A stretch of DNA of 64,000 nt from Mycobacterium simiae. Its GTDB lineage: Bacteria > Actinomycetota > Actinomycetes > Mycobacteriales > Mycobacteriaceae. Under the pieces are notes generated by a model, which was given only the letters and a program-made list of their open reading frames with translations, did not search any database and had not been told where the DNA came from. The DNA is taken from contig NZ_AP022568.1 in assembly GCF_010727605.1 (NCBI RefSeq), positions 4,588,001 through 4,652,000 on the forward strand. Direction: 5' to 3'. Below, piece after piece: positions 27,418-36,290 of this stretch; the stretch's first letter is position 1, and every line of letters starts with the position of its first letter. The translations under genes and the position numbers were made by a program.

Positions 27418-29895
27418 TGGCGGCGGTGGCGGTTCGGGCGCCGGCGCGCGCAGCCGGTATCGAGTGAAACCGGCCCACAACAGGCCGAAGACCGCGAGGA
27501 CGGTCATGTCGAACACCCACCAGCCGGCGTAGTGGGTCCACACCAGAATGTCGGCGGCCTCGGGATCGACTCGGTGCAGGTCGATGGTCGCGGCGGTCGC
27601 CGCGAAACCCCACTGGGCCGGGACGAACCACGACACCTGGTCGTAGCCCCAATGTCCCACCAGCGTGATCAACCCACCCGCAAAGAGCATCGACGCCAAG
27701 ATCACCGGCACGACCAGCGGCACCACTTCTTTCAACGACCTGCCCATCGTTGACAACGCCAGCCCGACGATCGCCGAGACGACAGCCGTCAGTGCGACGC
27801 CGGCATACAGCTCGGCGGTGGCGTTGTGCAGTAGGACGGCGCCGTGCATGGGTGCGCCCTTGATGGCGATGACAATGCCGAACAGGATGGCCGCCAGGAG
27901 TGCTGCGGCCACGCCGAAGAAGACGATCTTGGCCAGCAGGTACGCGGTCGCCGAAAGGCCGACGGCCTGGTCACGACGGAAGATGCGTCGTTCGCAGACC
28001 AGGTCGCGCGCGGACAGCGCGGTGCCCAGAATCACCGCGCCCAGGTTGAGTGCGGCCAGGATCTCGACGGCTTCGTGCACGTTGTCGCTGGTCGCGCTGG
28101 CCCGCGCCAGGCCCGACTCGCCGGGGATCAGCAGGGTCAGCGCCGCCAGCGCGAACGGCAGCACCAGCAGGAAGAGGAAGTAGAGGGGATCGCCGACAAA
28201 CAACCGCAGCTGGCGGCGCAGCACCCACCACAATTGGCGCGTCATTTTCGGCGGCGGCGGCGGTGTCCACGGCGGCGAAACCTGCGGCGGGGTCGTCGGA
28301 CCGGTTGCCTGCCGCCGGGCCGAGTAGGCGCGGTGTGCGCCCTCGGGATCTGCGCTGACCCGCGCGACGGCCTCGGCCCAGTCGCTGGTGCCCAGCGCGG
28401 ACTCGAGCTGCGACGGCGGTCCAGCAAATGCCAGGGTCCCGGCGGGCGTGAGCAGCAGCACTTGGTCGCACATGTCGAGGTGGGTCAGCGACCTGGTGGC
28501 CACCACCACGACACAGCCGAGGTCGGCCTGGCGGCGCAGCACGGTCATCACCTGGGCTTCCTGTCCGGCGTCCAGCCCGGCGCCCGGCTCTTCGACGACC
28601 AGCAGGGTCGGCCGGGTGAGCAGTTCAACCGCGATCGACGTGCACCGGCGCAGCCCCGCGGACAGCTTGCTTATCCGGGTGCTGCGGTGCGGCGTCAGGT
28701 CGAGCTCTTCGAGTACCTGGTCGACGACGCGCCCGCGATGCTCGGCCGTCGTGTCGGGCGGCAGCCGCAGTTCGGCGGCGTAGTGCAGGGCACGTTCGAC
28801 GGTCAGCCGGCGATGCAGCTGATCCTCGCGCGGCACTATGCCGATACGGGTGCGCATGGCGTTGGGTTCGGCGTAGACGTCGTGGCCGTCCACGGTCACC
28901 CGGCCGGTGCCAGGGGTCCGGGCGCCGGCGATCATCATGAGCAGCGCCGCGTTGCGGGCGGCCGAGGCGCCGGTCACCGCGGTCAGCGAGCCGAGACGCG
29001 CGGTGAAGGACACCTCCGACAGCACCGCATGTTCGCCCGCGGCAAGTCCGAGCCGGTACGCGTTGACACCGGCGGTCCGGGCGCCGGGCTGCAGCGGCAG
29101 CCGGTGGGTGGTGCTGGGCTCGTCGGTGCCCGAGGTCGCGCGGCCGATGCGCAGGGCGCGAGTCGCGTCGGTCATCCAGTCCATCAGGCCGCGACCCTTG
29201 GCCTGTTCCGCCGTGCCGTCGTCTGGCGGCGGTGCCGTCTCGGGTGCGGGATCCGATGGCGCGGCCGGCGGCGGGGGAGTCACAGGGGGCGGCGGGGGAG
29301 CGACTGGGGCCGGGTGCGGCGGGCCGATCGGGTGCTCGACCGTCGGCTCCCGCGACGGGGCTATCCGCATCCGTTGCGTGCTCTGCGCGGTGGGCGCCGG
29401 CGGCCGGGGCGGACGCTGTGCCGGTGGCGGGCCGGGTGGGCCGGGCGGACGTTGCGCCGGCGGCGGACCGGGTGGACCGGGCGGACGTTGTGCCGGTGGC
29501 GGGCCGGGTGGGCCGGGCGGCCGTTGCGCCGGTGGCGGGCCGGGTGGGCGCTGTGCCGGTGCCGGTGCGCCGAGCCGAAACAGCAGCCGCGGTCCGCGCT
29601 GCGGATCGCCGAGCGCGATCGACACGCCGTCATGGATCTCGACCATCGGCACCCGGGCCCCATTGACGAAGATCCCACCGCGACTTCTATCTATGGCCGC
29701 CCAATGTGGACCGACGAAGCGCAGCAACACATCGGGCTGCGGAATCGGCGGGGGTGGGGCGGCGAAACCGAGGCGGTCCAGCGGGATGTCGCACCAGTCG
29801 CCGTACGCCACGATGACGTCGCGACCCGGGGCGAACACGTACCTCGATGCGCCGATGAAGACGGTGAGTGGGGAGGCTGGGTGCGCGGGAGCCAC
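27376..29895 (-). CDS. FHA/ABC-type membrane protein with degenerate ATPase motifs
   Basis: An 839-residue protein starting at GTG 29895. Residues 1-105 are an FHA-like domain (FVNGARV, LGDPQRGPRLLFRLG) lacking the usual Ser-Arg-x-His phosphopeptide loop. Residues about 105-165 are repeated PPGPPGPPPAQR. After another proline-rich stretch, residues 280-500 align with an ABC ATPase, but the Walker A position reads GASAARNAAL with no lysine (about 305-315), the signature reads LSAGLRR instead of LSGGQ (about 410), and Walker B reads LLVVEEPGAGLD (about 430). The C-terminus (570-815) has six membrane helices. The layout is that of Rv1747-type ABC exporters. Loss of the Walker lysine suggests it does not hydrolyse ATP in the usual way. 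Confidence 0.82.
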   Translation of the reverse strand: MAPAHPASPLTVFIGASRYVFAPGRDVIVAYGDWCDIPLDRLGFAAPPPPIPQPDVLLRFVGPHWAAIDRSRGGIFVNGARVPMVEIHDGVSIALGDPQRGPRLLFRLGAPAPAQRPPGPPPAQRPPGPPGPPPAQRPPGPPGPPPAQRPPGPPGPPPAQRPPRPPAPTAQSTQRMRIAPSREPTVEHPIGPPHPAPVAPPPPPVTPPPPAAPSDPAPETAPPPDDGTAEQAKGRGLMDWMTDATRALRIGRATSGTDEPSTTHRLPLQPGARTAGVNAYRLGLAAGEHAVLSEVSFTARLGSLTAVTGASAARNAALLMMIAGARTPGTGRVTVDGHDVYAEPNAMRTRIGIVPREDQLHRRLTVERALHYAAELRLPPDTTAEHRGRVVDQVLEELDLTPHRSTRISKLSAGLRRCTSIAVELLTRPTLLVVEEPGAGLDAGQEAQVMTVLRRQADLGCVVVVATRSLTHLDMCDQVLLLTPAGTLAFAGPPSQLESALGTSDWAEAVARVSADPEGAHRAYSARRQATGPTTPPQVSPPWTPPPPPKMTRQLWWVLRRQLRLFVGDPLYFLFLLVLPFALAALTLLIPGESGLARASATSDNVHEAVEILAALNLGAVILGTALSARDLVCERRIFRRDQAVGLSATAYLLAKIVFFGVAAALLAAILFGIVIAIKGAPMHGAVLLHNATAELYAGVALTAVVSAIVGLALSTMGRSLKEVVPLVVPVILASMLFAGGLITLVGHWGYDQVSWFVPAQWGFAATAATIDLHRVDPEAADILVWTHYAGWWVFDMTVLAVFGLLWAGFTRYRLRAPAPEPPPPPLHREQQELSDLSG
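29411..29552. repeat. 36-bp tandem repeat coding for PPGPPGPPPAQR
   Basis: Units begin at 29411, 29447, 29483 and 29519, each 36 bases; the last is partial. On the + strand each begins GGACG(C/T)TG or GGCCGTTG and ends CCGGGTGG. Copies differ by a few synonymous bases. The repeat lies wholly inside the proline-rich linker of the FHA/ABC gene and stays in frame, so copy number can vary without breaking the protein. Confidence 0.85.
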
Positions 29896-29949
29896 CTAGT
29901 AAGTGTCTACCGGTGCCGGCTTTTCCCGCACCAGGGGTGCGGGCTGGCA

Positions 29950-30423
29950 TCACGTGTTGCGGCGCGCGCTGGCCGCGGCATTGTCCAGCAGCCGGCGCAA
30001 CACGTGCACCGCCTCGGCCAGCACCTGCCGATCGGCGGGCTCGAGCATTGCCAACTGGGGTTCGATAGCGGCGGCGCGGTCGGCTCGCACCGCGTTCAGC
30101 GTGCGTCGACCTTCGGGCGTAATGCGGATGCGGACCGCGCGGGCGTCGCCGGGGTCGACGGTTCGACTAACCAGCCCGGCGTCCTCCAGCCGACGTACCT
30201 GCGTGGTCATCGTCGGTTGCGAACAATGATCGACGGCGGCCAGGTCCCCGATGCGCGCTTCGCCGTGAACTTCGATGGTCGCCAGCAGCCGGGCCTGCGC
30301 CGCGGGCAAGGGCATCTGGATGCGCTGGGTGGCCAGCCGGTTGAGTCGCGCAACGACGGCCAGCAGGTCCGCCCCCAGGCCCTGCTGAAGCGTCACATGT
30401 GCGGTCTCGACGGCGTTATCCAT
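29950..30423 (-). CDS. MarR-family transcriptional regulator
   Basis: A 157-residue winged-helix regulator. ATG 30423 is preceded by GATGAGG; the open frame continues upstream but has no protein character. The core reads [44 protein letters not shown], with the recognition helix at [12 protein letters not shown] and the wing at [18 protein letters not shown]. It is divergent from the ECF transporter genes, and a perfect palindrome lies just upstream of its start. It most likely represses itself and perhaps the transporter. The same pair stands together in M. tuberculosis (Rv2327 and Rv2326c, from memory). Confidence 0.88.
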   Translation of the reverse strand: MDNAVETAHVTLQQGLGADLLAVVARLNRLATQRIQMPLPAAQARLLATIEVHGEARIGDLAAVDHCSQPTMTTQVRRLEDAGLVSRTVDPGDARAVRIRITPEGRRTLNAVRADRAAAIEPQLAMLEPADRQVLAEAVHVLRRLLDNAAASARRNT

Positions 30424-30435
30424 GCCCTCATCGTT

Positions 30436-30452
30436 GCATAGCTTTGCTATGC
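30436..30452. promoter_or_regulatory. Perfect palindrome between marR and ECF transporter
   Basis: GCATAGC-TTT-GCTATGC: two perfect 7-base arms around a 3-base centre, 13 bases upstream of the marR ATG and about 90 bases before the transporter start. Size and position fit a MarR-family operator. Binding would cover the marR promoter. Confidence 0.65.
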
Positions 30453-30541
30453 GAGACCACCCGCGGTCGCTGCGGTCCGTGCGCCAGCAAAGAAAAGACG
30501 AACGGCGGCGACCACTGGATTGGCCTGGCACAATCGACAAA

Positions 30542-32590
30542 GTGACCGCGCGCCGTCTCCGGCCTCGCACGGGGGGACCGTTGCAGCCGAACGAGTTAGC
30601 CCAGGCCGCGGTGATGGGGGCGCTCTGTTCGGTGACCGCAATCATCGCCGCGGTCATTCCTTTTGCGCAGGGGCTCGGGGTGCTGGGCACCGTACCCATG
30701 GGCTTACTGGCCTACCGATTCCGGCCTCGGGTGTTGCTTGCTGCGGCCGTTGCTGCGACGGTGCTCGCGTTCTTGGTCTCCGGGCTCGGCAGTTCGGCCA
30801 TGGTGGTCGATGCCGCCTGGGTCGGCGGAATCTGCGGCATCGTCAAACGGAAAGGTCGCGGCGCACCGACCGTGTTGGTCGCGTCGCTGATCGCCGGGCT
30901 CATCTGGGGCGCGGCGTGGGTCGGGATGTTCGCGTTGCTAACTCGCTTGCGGCAGTTGATCTTTGGGGTACTGACCGCGAACGTGAACGGCGTCTGCACG
31001 TTCCTCGAGTGGGTGCACCTGCCGGGGTTCGCCGCCGCGCTGAAGCATTGGGTCGCCGAGGGGCTGCACGTCTGGCCGTGGCTGGTGTTGCCCTACCTGG
31101 TCTTCGTGGTCGTGGTGGTGACGTTGATCGGCTGGTCGGCGCTGTCGCGGCTGCTGGAGCGGATGGGCGACATCCCCGACGTGCACAAGTTGGATCCACC
31201 GGAAACCGATGTGGCTGTCGACGGCCGAATCGATCCGGTGCCCGTGCGGTTAGACCACGTCCGGTTCCGTTACCCAAATGCCGGGCAAGACGCGTTGCGT
31301 GAAATCAGCCTCGAAATTTCGGGCGGGGAGCATGTCGCGATCACCGGCGCCAACGGATCCGGGAAGACGACGCTGATGCTGATCCTGGCTGGCCGGCAAC
31401 CGACCGCGGGTACCGTGCGTCGGCCAGGCTCCGTTGGGTTGGGCAGACATGGCGGCACCGCGCTGGTCCTGCAACACCCGAAGAGTCAGGTCTTGGGCAC
31501 CAGGGTCGCCGACGACGTGGTGTGGGGTCTGCCTGCCGAGGTGCACGTCGACGTACCCCGGTTGCTGCGCGAGGTCGGCCTCGAGGACCTCGCCGACCGG
31601 GATACGGCCAGCTTGTCGGGTGGGGAGCTGCAGCGTCTGGCGCTTGCCGCCGCGCTCGCCCGTGAACCGGCGCTGCTCATCGCCGACGAGGTCACCTCGA
31701 TGATCGACCAGCACGGTCGCGACGGGCTGCTGGATGTCATGTCTGGCCTGCACCAACGGCATCGGACGGCCCTGGTGCACATCACGCATTTCGACAACGA
31801 AGCCGCGTCCGCCGACCGCACCATCCACCTCAGCGATTCCGCCGACAACGCCGGCCACGCCGACCGGGTCGGCATTGCCGACACGGAACCCAGCAGCGTG
31901 GTTGATCAGCGGCGCGAGGCCGGCCGGATCGAGCTGATCAACGTCGGCCACGAATATGCCAGTGGCACACCATGGGCCAAGACCGCGCTGCGCGAGGTCA
32001 ATTTCGTCGCCGAGCAGGGTGACGGCGTGTTGATCCACGGCCACAACGGCTCGGGCAAATCGACGCTGGGTTGGATCATGGCCGGATTGACCGTCCCCAC
32101 CACCGGTTCCTGCCTGATCGACGGCGAGCCCACCGACGAACATGTCGGTGAGGTGGCGCTGGCATTCCAGGGTGCCCGGCTGCAATTGATGCGCAGCCAC
32201 GTCAACCTGGAAGTGGCGTCGGCGGCGGGGTTTTCAGCCCGAGACGAGGACCGGGTGGCCGCGGCGCTGGGACTGGTCGGGCTGCATCCGGCACTGGGCG
32301 AACGGCGCATCGACCAGCTCAGCGGCGGCCAAATGCGCCGCGTCGTGCTGGCCGGCTTGTTGGCGCGCTCGCCGCGGGCGTTGATTCTCGACGAGCCGCT
32401 GGCCGGACTGGACGTCGCCAGTCAACGCGGACTGCTCCTGCTATTGGAGCGCCTGCGCCGTGAGCAAGGTCTGACGTTGATCGTGATTTCGCACGACAGT
32501 GTCGGACTCGAAGATGTCTGCCCGCGCACTTTGCATCTGCGCGACGGCATGCTGAGTGCGGTCTCGACCTCGCAAGGCGGTGTGTCATGA
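30542..32590 (+). CDS. ECF-type transporter: membrane component fused to two ATPase domains
   Basis: A 682-residue protein starting at GTG 30542 ([12 protein letters not shown]). Residues 1-225 are hydrophobic with five or six helices ([18 protein letters not shown] onwards), resembling an ECF substrate-binding component. Two ABC ATPase domains follow. The first has [32 protein letters not shown] and [10 protein letters not shown]; the second has [31 protein letters not shown] and [12 protein letters not shown]. All catalytic motifs are intact, in contrast to the FHA/ABC protein nearby. The next gene encodes EcfT with a 4-base overlap, so the two genes make a complete ECF importer. The substrate, probably a vitamin or metal, is not evident. 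M. tuberculosis Rv2326c has the same layout as I recall. Confidence 0.9.
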   Translation: MTARRLRPRTGGPLQPNELAQAAVMGALCSVTAIIAAVIPFAQGLGVLGTVPMGLLAYRFRPRVLLAAAVAATVLAFLVSGLGSSAMVVDAAWVGGICGIVKRKGRGAPTVLVASLIAGLIWGAAWVGMFALLTRLRQLIFGVLTANVNGVCTFLEWVHLPGFAAALKHWVAEGLHVWPWLVLPYLVFVVVVVTLIGWSALSRLLERMGDIPDVHKLDPPETDVAVDGRIDPVPVRLDHVRFRYPNAGQDALREISLEISGGEHVAITGANGSGKTTLMLILAGRQPTAGTVRRPGSVGLGRHGGTALVLQHPKSQVLGTRVADDVVWGLPAEVHVDVPRLLREVGLEDLADRDTASLSGGELQRLALAAALAREPALLIADEVTSMIDQHGRDGLLDVMSGLHQRHRTALVHITHFDNEAASADRTIHLSDSADNAGHADRVGIADTEPSSVVDQRREAGRIELINVGHEYASGTPWAKTALREVNFVAEQGDGVLIHGHNGSGKSTLGWIMAGLTVPTTGSCLIDGEPTDEHVGEVALAFQGARLQLMRSHVNLEVASAAGFSARDEDRVAAALGLVGLHPALGERRIDQLSGGQMRRVVLAGLLARSPRALILDEPLAGLDVASQRGLLLLLERLRREQGLTLIVISHDSVGLEDVCPRTLHLRDGMLSAVSTSQGGVS

Positions 32591-33447
32591 CCACCACGCC
32601 GCAATCGGCGGCAGCCAGGAGGCACGAGCGGCGCCCCACTCGCCCGGTGGTGCTGCTGGTTCCGGTACCGGGAACGTCCGTCATCCACCAGCTGTGGGCC
32701 GGCACCAAACTGCTGGTCGTCGTGGGCGTCGCGGTGCTGCTGACGTTTTATCCGGGCTGGGTGAGCATCGCGTTGCTCGGCAGCCTGGTGGTGGCCGCGC
32801 TGTGGCTGGCCCACATTCCGGGCGGTGCGCTGCCGAGCGTCCCGCGCTGGTTGTGGGCGATGCTTGCCGTCGGCTTCGTGACCGCCGCGGTTGCCGGGGG
32901 CGATCCGGTGATCTCGGTTGGTGGGCTCCACCTCGGGCTTGGTGGATCGCTGCACTTCCTACGAGTGACCGCGCTGACAATCTTGCTGATCGCGCTCGGT
33001 GCCCTGGTGTCCTGGACCACCAACGTGGCCGAAATCGGGCCTGCCATAGCGACTTTGGGCCGGCCCTTGAAACTATTGCGGATACCGGTCGACGAGTGGG
33101 CGGCGACTTTGGCGCTCGCACTGCGCGCATTCCCGATGTTGATCGAAGAATTCCAGGTGCTCTACGCGGCCCGCCGGCTCCGGCCGAAAGACGCCCTGCA
33201 TAGTCGCAAGGAACGGCGTCGCCAGCAGGGACGCGAGGTGATCGACCTGCTCGCGACGGCGATGGTCGTGACGCTGCGCCGCGCCGACGAGATGGGCGAC
33301 GCGATCACCGCCCGCGGTGGGGCCGGCCAACTTTCGGCATCGCCGGCGCGCCCGAAACTCGCCGACTGGGTGACGCTCGCCCTGTTTGCGGCCGCGGGTG
33401 CCACGTCGGCGACGGTCGAGACGCTTTGGCATATCAACCCGATTTGA
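32587..33447 (+). CDS. EcfT-family energy-coupling transmembrane protein
   Basis: A 286-residue membrane protein starting in an ATGA overlap with the ATPase gene. It has about five helices and the two Ala-Arg motifs of EcfT in its cytoplasmic coupling helices: AARRLRPKD (about 197-205) and ITARGGAGQ (about 240-248). EcfT joins the ATPases to the substrate-binding component. With the upstream fusion protein the transporter is complete in two genes. Confidence 0.88.
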   Translation: MTTTPQSAAARRHERRPTRPVVLLVPVPGTSVIHQLWAGTKLLVVVGVAVLLTFYPGWVSIALLGSLVVAALWLAHIPGGALPSVPRWLWAMLAVGFVTAAVAGGDPVISVGGLHLGLGGSLHFLRVTALTILLIALGALVSWTTNVAEIGPAIATLGRPLKLLRIPVDEWAATLALALRAFPMLIEEFQVLYAARRLRPKDALHSRKERRRQQGREVIDLLATAMVVTLRRADEMGDAITARGGAGQLSASPARPKLADWVTLALFAAAGATSATVETLWHINPI

Positions 33448-33482
33448 CATACCGGTCGTTGTTTGTCGCGTAGCGTGAGCGC

Positions 33483-33935
33483 GTGGCCCACATCCAGCGC
33501 AGCCGTGTCATTGCGGCGTGCCCGCTAGAGGTGTGGGATGTCTTGGCGGACTTCGGCGCAATCAGTTCATGGGCGGACAACGTCGACCATTCCTGCATCC
33601 TGACCTCCGGCGCCGACGGTTGCTCGCTCGGCACCGCCAGACGGGTCCAGGTCAACCGTGACACCCTCGTCGAGCGCATCACCGAGTTCGATCCACCACA
33701 CGCGCTGGCCTACCGCATAGACGGCCTGCCCCGCCTGTTGGGCCGGGTCACCAATCGCTGGACACTCGCCCCGCGCGCAGGCGATGCCACCGCCGTAACC
33801 GTGACCAGCACAGTCGAAATCGGGTCTCGGCCACACCAGCAACTGGCCGAACGCGTTCTCTGTCGGGTCGTGGCACGCCAGTCCGACTCGATGCTGGCCG
33901 GACTGGCAAACCGGGCGGAGAATGCACGTGTCTGA
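33483..33935 (+). CDS. SRPBCC-family (polyketide cyclase-like) protein
   Basis: A 150-residue protein from GTG 33483. It reads as a START/SRPBCC fold: N-terminal VIAACPLEVWDVLADFGAISSWADNV, then LGTARRVQV, VERITEFDPPHALAYRI, the RVTNRWTLAPR strand and a long C-terminal helix. Such proteins bind hydrophobic ligands. It overlaps the sulfatase gene by 14 bases, suggesting a shared transcript. No specific ligand can be inferred. Confidence 0.8.
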   Translation: MAHIQRSRVIAACPLEVWDVLADFGAISSWADNVDHSCILTSGADGCSLGTARRVQVNRDTLVERITEFDPPHALAYRIDGLPRLLGRVTNRWTLAPRAGDATAVTVTSTVEIGSRPHQQLAERVLCRVVARQSDSMLAGLANRAENARV

Positions 33936-35727
33936 TCGCCGCGGTCCCCGTCCCGATGTCATCATCATCATGACTGACGAGGAACGTGCGGTGCCGCCGT
34001 ACGAGACGCCCGAGGTGCTCGCCTGGCGGAGCCGGAAGCTGTTCGGGCGCAAGTGGTTCGACGAGCACGGCGTCAGTTTCAGCCGGCACTACACCGGTTC
34101 ACTGGCCTGCGTGCCGAGCCGCCCGACAATCTTCACCGGCCATTACCCGGACCTGCACGGCGTGACCCAGACCGACGGCATCGGCAAGACTGCCGACGAC
34201 TCCCGGATGCGCTGGCTGCGTCCCGGCGAGGTCCCCACCCTGGGTAACTGGTTCCGCGCGGCCGGATACGACACGCACTATGACGGCAAATGGCACATCT
34301 CGCACGCCGACCTCATCGACCCGCGCTCGGGCCGGCCGCTGGCCACCAACGACAACGACGGCGTGGTCGACCCCGCGGCGGTGCAGCGCTACCTCGACGC
34401 CGATCCGCTTGGGCCGTATGGCTTTTCCGGATGGGTTGGTCCGGAGCCGCACGGCGCGCTGCTGGCCAATGCCGGCATCCGCCGGGACCCGCTGATCGCC
34501 GATCGCGTCGTTGCCTGGCTCACCGACCGCTACGCTCGCCGCCGCGCCGGCGATCCCGCCGCGTCGCGCCCGTTCCTCCTCGTCGCCAGTTTCGTCAACC
34601 CGCACGACATCGTGCTGTTCCCGCTGTGGTCGCGCCGCAGCCCGGTCAAGCCGTCTGTCCTGGACCCGCCCGCGGTTGCCCCGGCGCCCACCGCCGCCGA
34701 AGACTTGTCGACCAAGCCGGCCGCCCAGATCGCGTTCCGCGAGGCCTACTACTCCGGCTACGGCCCGGCCCCGGCGATCGGGCGCACCTACCAGCACGGC
34801 GCGCAGCGCTACCGTGATCTGTATTACCGCCTGCACGCCGAGGTGGACGAACCGATCGACCGAGTCCGGCGAGCGGTCACCGAAAATGGTTCGCGGGATG
34901 CGGTTTTGGTGCGCACCGCCGACCACCGCGAGCTGCTCGGCGCGCACGGCGGACTGCACCAGAAGTGGTTCAACCTCTACGACGAGGCCACCCGGGTGCC
35001 CTTCATCATCGCCCGCGTCGGCCCGCAAGCCACCCAGCCCCGGCTCGTCACCGCCCCGACCTCGCATGTCGACCTCGTCCCCACGCTGCTCGGTGCGGCC
35101 GGGGTTGACGTCGCGGGCGTCGCCGCCACCCTGGCCCAGTCGTTCTCCGAGGTTCACGACCTGCCGGGGCGCAACCTGATGCCGGTCGTCGACGGGGCAC
35201 CGGCCGACGACAACCGGGCGGTGTACCTGATGACCCGCGACAACATGCTCGAGGGAGACAGCGGCGCATCGGGTTTGGCGCGCCGGTTGCACTGGACCAT
35301 CGATCCGCCCGGCCCGCTGCGGATCCGGGTACCGGCCCACACCGCTTCCAATTTCGAGGGCCTGGTGGTCCGGATGGACGTGGCAGGAGGCGACGGGCAC
35401 CTGTGGAAGCTGGTGCGTACCTTCGACGATCCGAGCACTTGGACCGAACCCGGCGTCCGCCACCTGGCAGCCAACGGTCTTGGGGGAGAAGCATTTCGAA
35501 CTTCCCCAGTCGACGATCAGTGGGAGCTCTACGATCTGACAGCCGACCCGATCGAGGCCGAAAATCGTTGGGGCGATCCTCATCTGGACGAGCTTCGGCA
35601 GTACCTGCGGATGCAACTCAAGCAGGCCCGGGCCTATTCGGTCCCGGAACGAAATCGGCCGTGGCCTTATGTCACGCGCCAGTCCCCGAACTCGCGGCGG
35701 GCGCGCTGGTTCGGTCGTCGCGGCTAA
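33922..35727 (+). CDS. Sulfatase (formylglycine type)
   Basis: A 601-residue arylsulfatase-type enzyme. The catalytic motif is C-V-P-S-R at residues 63-67 (SLACVPSRPTIFTGHYP); the cysteine would be oxidised to formylglycine. Other alkaline-phosphatase-superfamily elements are the N-terminal PDVIIIMTDEER metal site, HYDGKWHISH, and TADHRELLGAHGGLHQKW near residue 330. No signal peptide is visible, so it is probably cytoplasmic. The start is ATG 33922 or the in-frame GTG 33928. It and the SRPBCC gene lie between ecfT and the AsnC regulator, where M. tuberculosis has nothing comparable as I recall. Its end overlaps the convergent regulator gene by 4 bases. Confidence 0.88.
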   Translation: MHVSDRRGPRPDVIIIMTDEERAVPPYETPEVLAWRSRKLFGRKWFDEHGVSFSRHYTGSLACVPSRPTIFTGHYPDLHGVTQTDGIGKTADDSRMRWLRPGEVPTLGNWFRAAGYDTHYDGKWHISHADLIDPRSGRPLATNDNDGVVDPAAVQRYLDADPLGPYGFSGWVGPEPHGALLANAGIRRDPLIADRVVAWLTDRYARRRAGDPAASRPFLLVASFVNPHDIVLFPLWSRRSPVKPSVLDPPAVAPAPTAAEDLSTKPAAQIAFREAYYSGYGPAPAIGRTYQHGAQRYRDLYYRLHAEVDEPIDRVRRAVTENGSRDAVLVRTADHRELLGAHGGLHQKWFNLYDEATRVPFIIARVGPQATQPRLVTAPTSHVDLVPTLLGAAGVDVAGVAATLAQSFSEVHDLPGRNLMPVVDGAPADDNRAVYLMTRDNMLEGDSGASGLARRLHWTIDPPGPLRIRVPAHTASNFEGLVVRMDVAGGDGHLWKLVRTFDDPSTWTEPGVRHLAANGLGGEAFRTSPVDDQWELYDLTADPIEAENRWGDPHLDELRQYLRMQLKQARAYSVPERNRPWPYVTRQSPNSRRARWFGRRG

Positions 35728-36170
35728 GTCCGCATCCGGTCGATGAGGTTGGACAGGACGACGATGCTTTCGCTGCGTTCGATGTCGGCGCTCGCCCGGA
35801 TGCGTTCCAGCGCCGCCTCGAGATGGCGCATGTCGCGGGCCAGCACGTGCAGGATCGCATCGGAGGTCCCGGTGACCGTCGCCGCGCTGACCACCTCCGG
35901 CATGTCTACCCACGCTGCCCGCAGCCGGTCCGGCGCGATCGTGCCGTGGCAGAACACCTGGACGTAGGCTTCGGTGTTCCAGCCCAGCGCGTTGCGGTCG
36001 ACGATCGTGGTGAAGCCCTTGATCACGCCGCTATCGATCATCCGGTCGACCCGACGTTTCACCGCGGGGGCGGACAAATTCACCTTGTCACCGATTTCGG
36101 CAAAGGTGGCGCGCGCATGCTCGGTGAGTTCGGTCAGGATGCGTTCGTCGGTGTCATCCAGCCGGTCCAT
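35724..36170 (-). CDS. Lrp/AsnC-family transcriptional regulator
   Basis: A 148-residue regulator. The helix-turn-helix is in residues 5-50 (LDDTDERILTELTEHARATFAEIG, VNLSAPAVKRRVDRM) and the C-terminal RAM ligand domain in 65-140 (AYVQVFC to VTGTSDAILHVLARDM). It is divergent from ddaH-rocD-rocE, and three copies of a CAATA/ATCG motif lie between them. It probably senses an amino acid such as arginine or ornithine and controls the degradation genes (inference from family and context). It is syntenic with M. tuberculosis Rv2324. Confidence 0.9.
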   Translation of the reverse strand: MDRLDDTDERILTELTEHARATFAEIGDKVNLSAPAVKRRVDRMIDSGVIKGFTTIVDRNALGWNTEAYVQVFCHGTIAPDRLRAAWVDMPEVVSAATVTGTSDAILHVLARDMRHLEAALERIRASADIERSESIVVLSNLIDRMRT

Positions 36171-36190
36171 CGCCCCGCCCTTTTGATCTG

Positions 36191-36251
36191 CAATAAATCG
36201 CTGTCAATGGCACTCTAACGCAATAGATCGCCTCTAGACACGCAATAATCG
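36191..36251. promoter_or_regulatory. Triple CAATA(n)ATCG motif, candidate AsnC-type operator
   Basis: CAATAAATCG (36191), CAATAGATCG (36221) and CAATAATCG (36243) occur in the same orientation, 30 and 22 bases apart, close to three and two helical turns. They fill the 120-base gap between the Lrp/AsnC gene and ddaH. Lrp-family octamers bind several phased sites, so this array fits. The region is much more AT-rich than its surroundings. Confidence 0.55.
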
Positions 36252-36290
36252 TCGTTTGATTGTGGGAAGCTAGCCAAATACCGTTGATCT

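Noticed and set aside
29411..29552. The 36-bp tandem repeat as a CRISPR array
   Set aside because: There are no unique spacers; the units abut and encode an in-frame proline-rich repeat. No cas gene is present anywhere in the window.
27844..30441. An 865-codon open frame on the plus strand opposite the FHA/ABC and marR genes
   Set aside because: Pure shadow: His/Arg/Gln-rich, no motif, and it runs through two real genes and the marR control region.
27376..33447. The FHA/ABC gene and the ECF genes as one transport system
   Set aside because: They are in opposite orientation, belong to different ABC types (exporter versus ECF importer), and marR lies between them.
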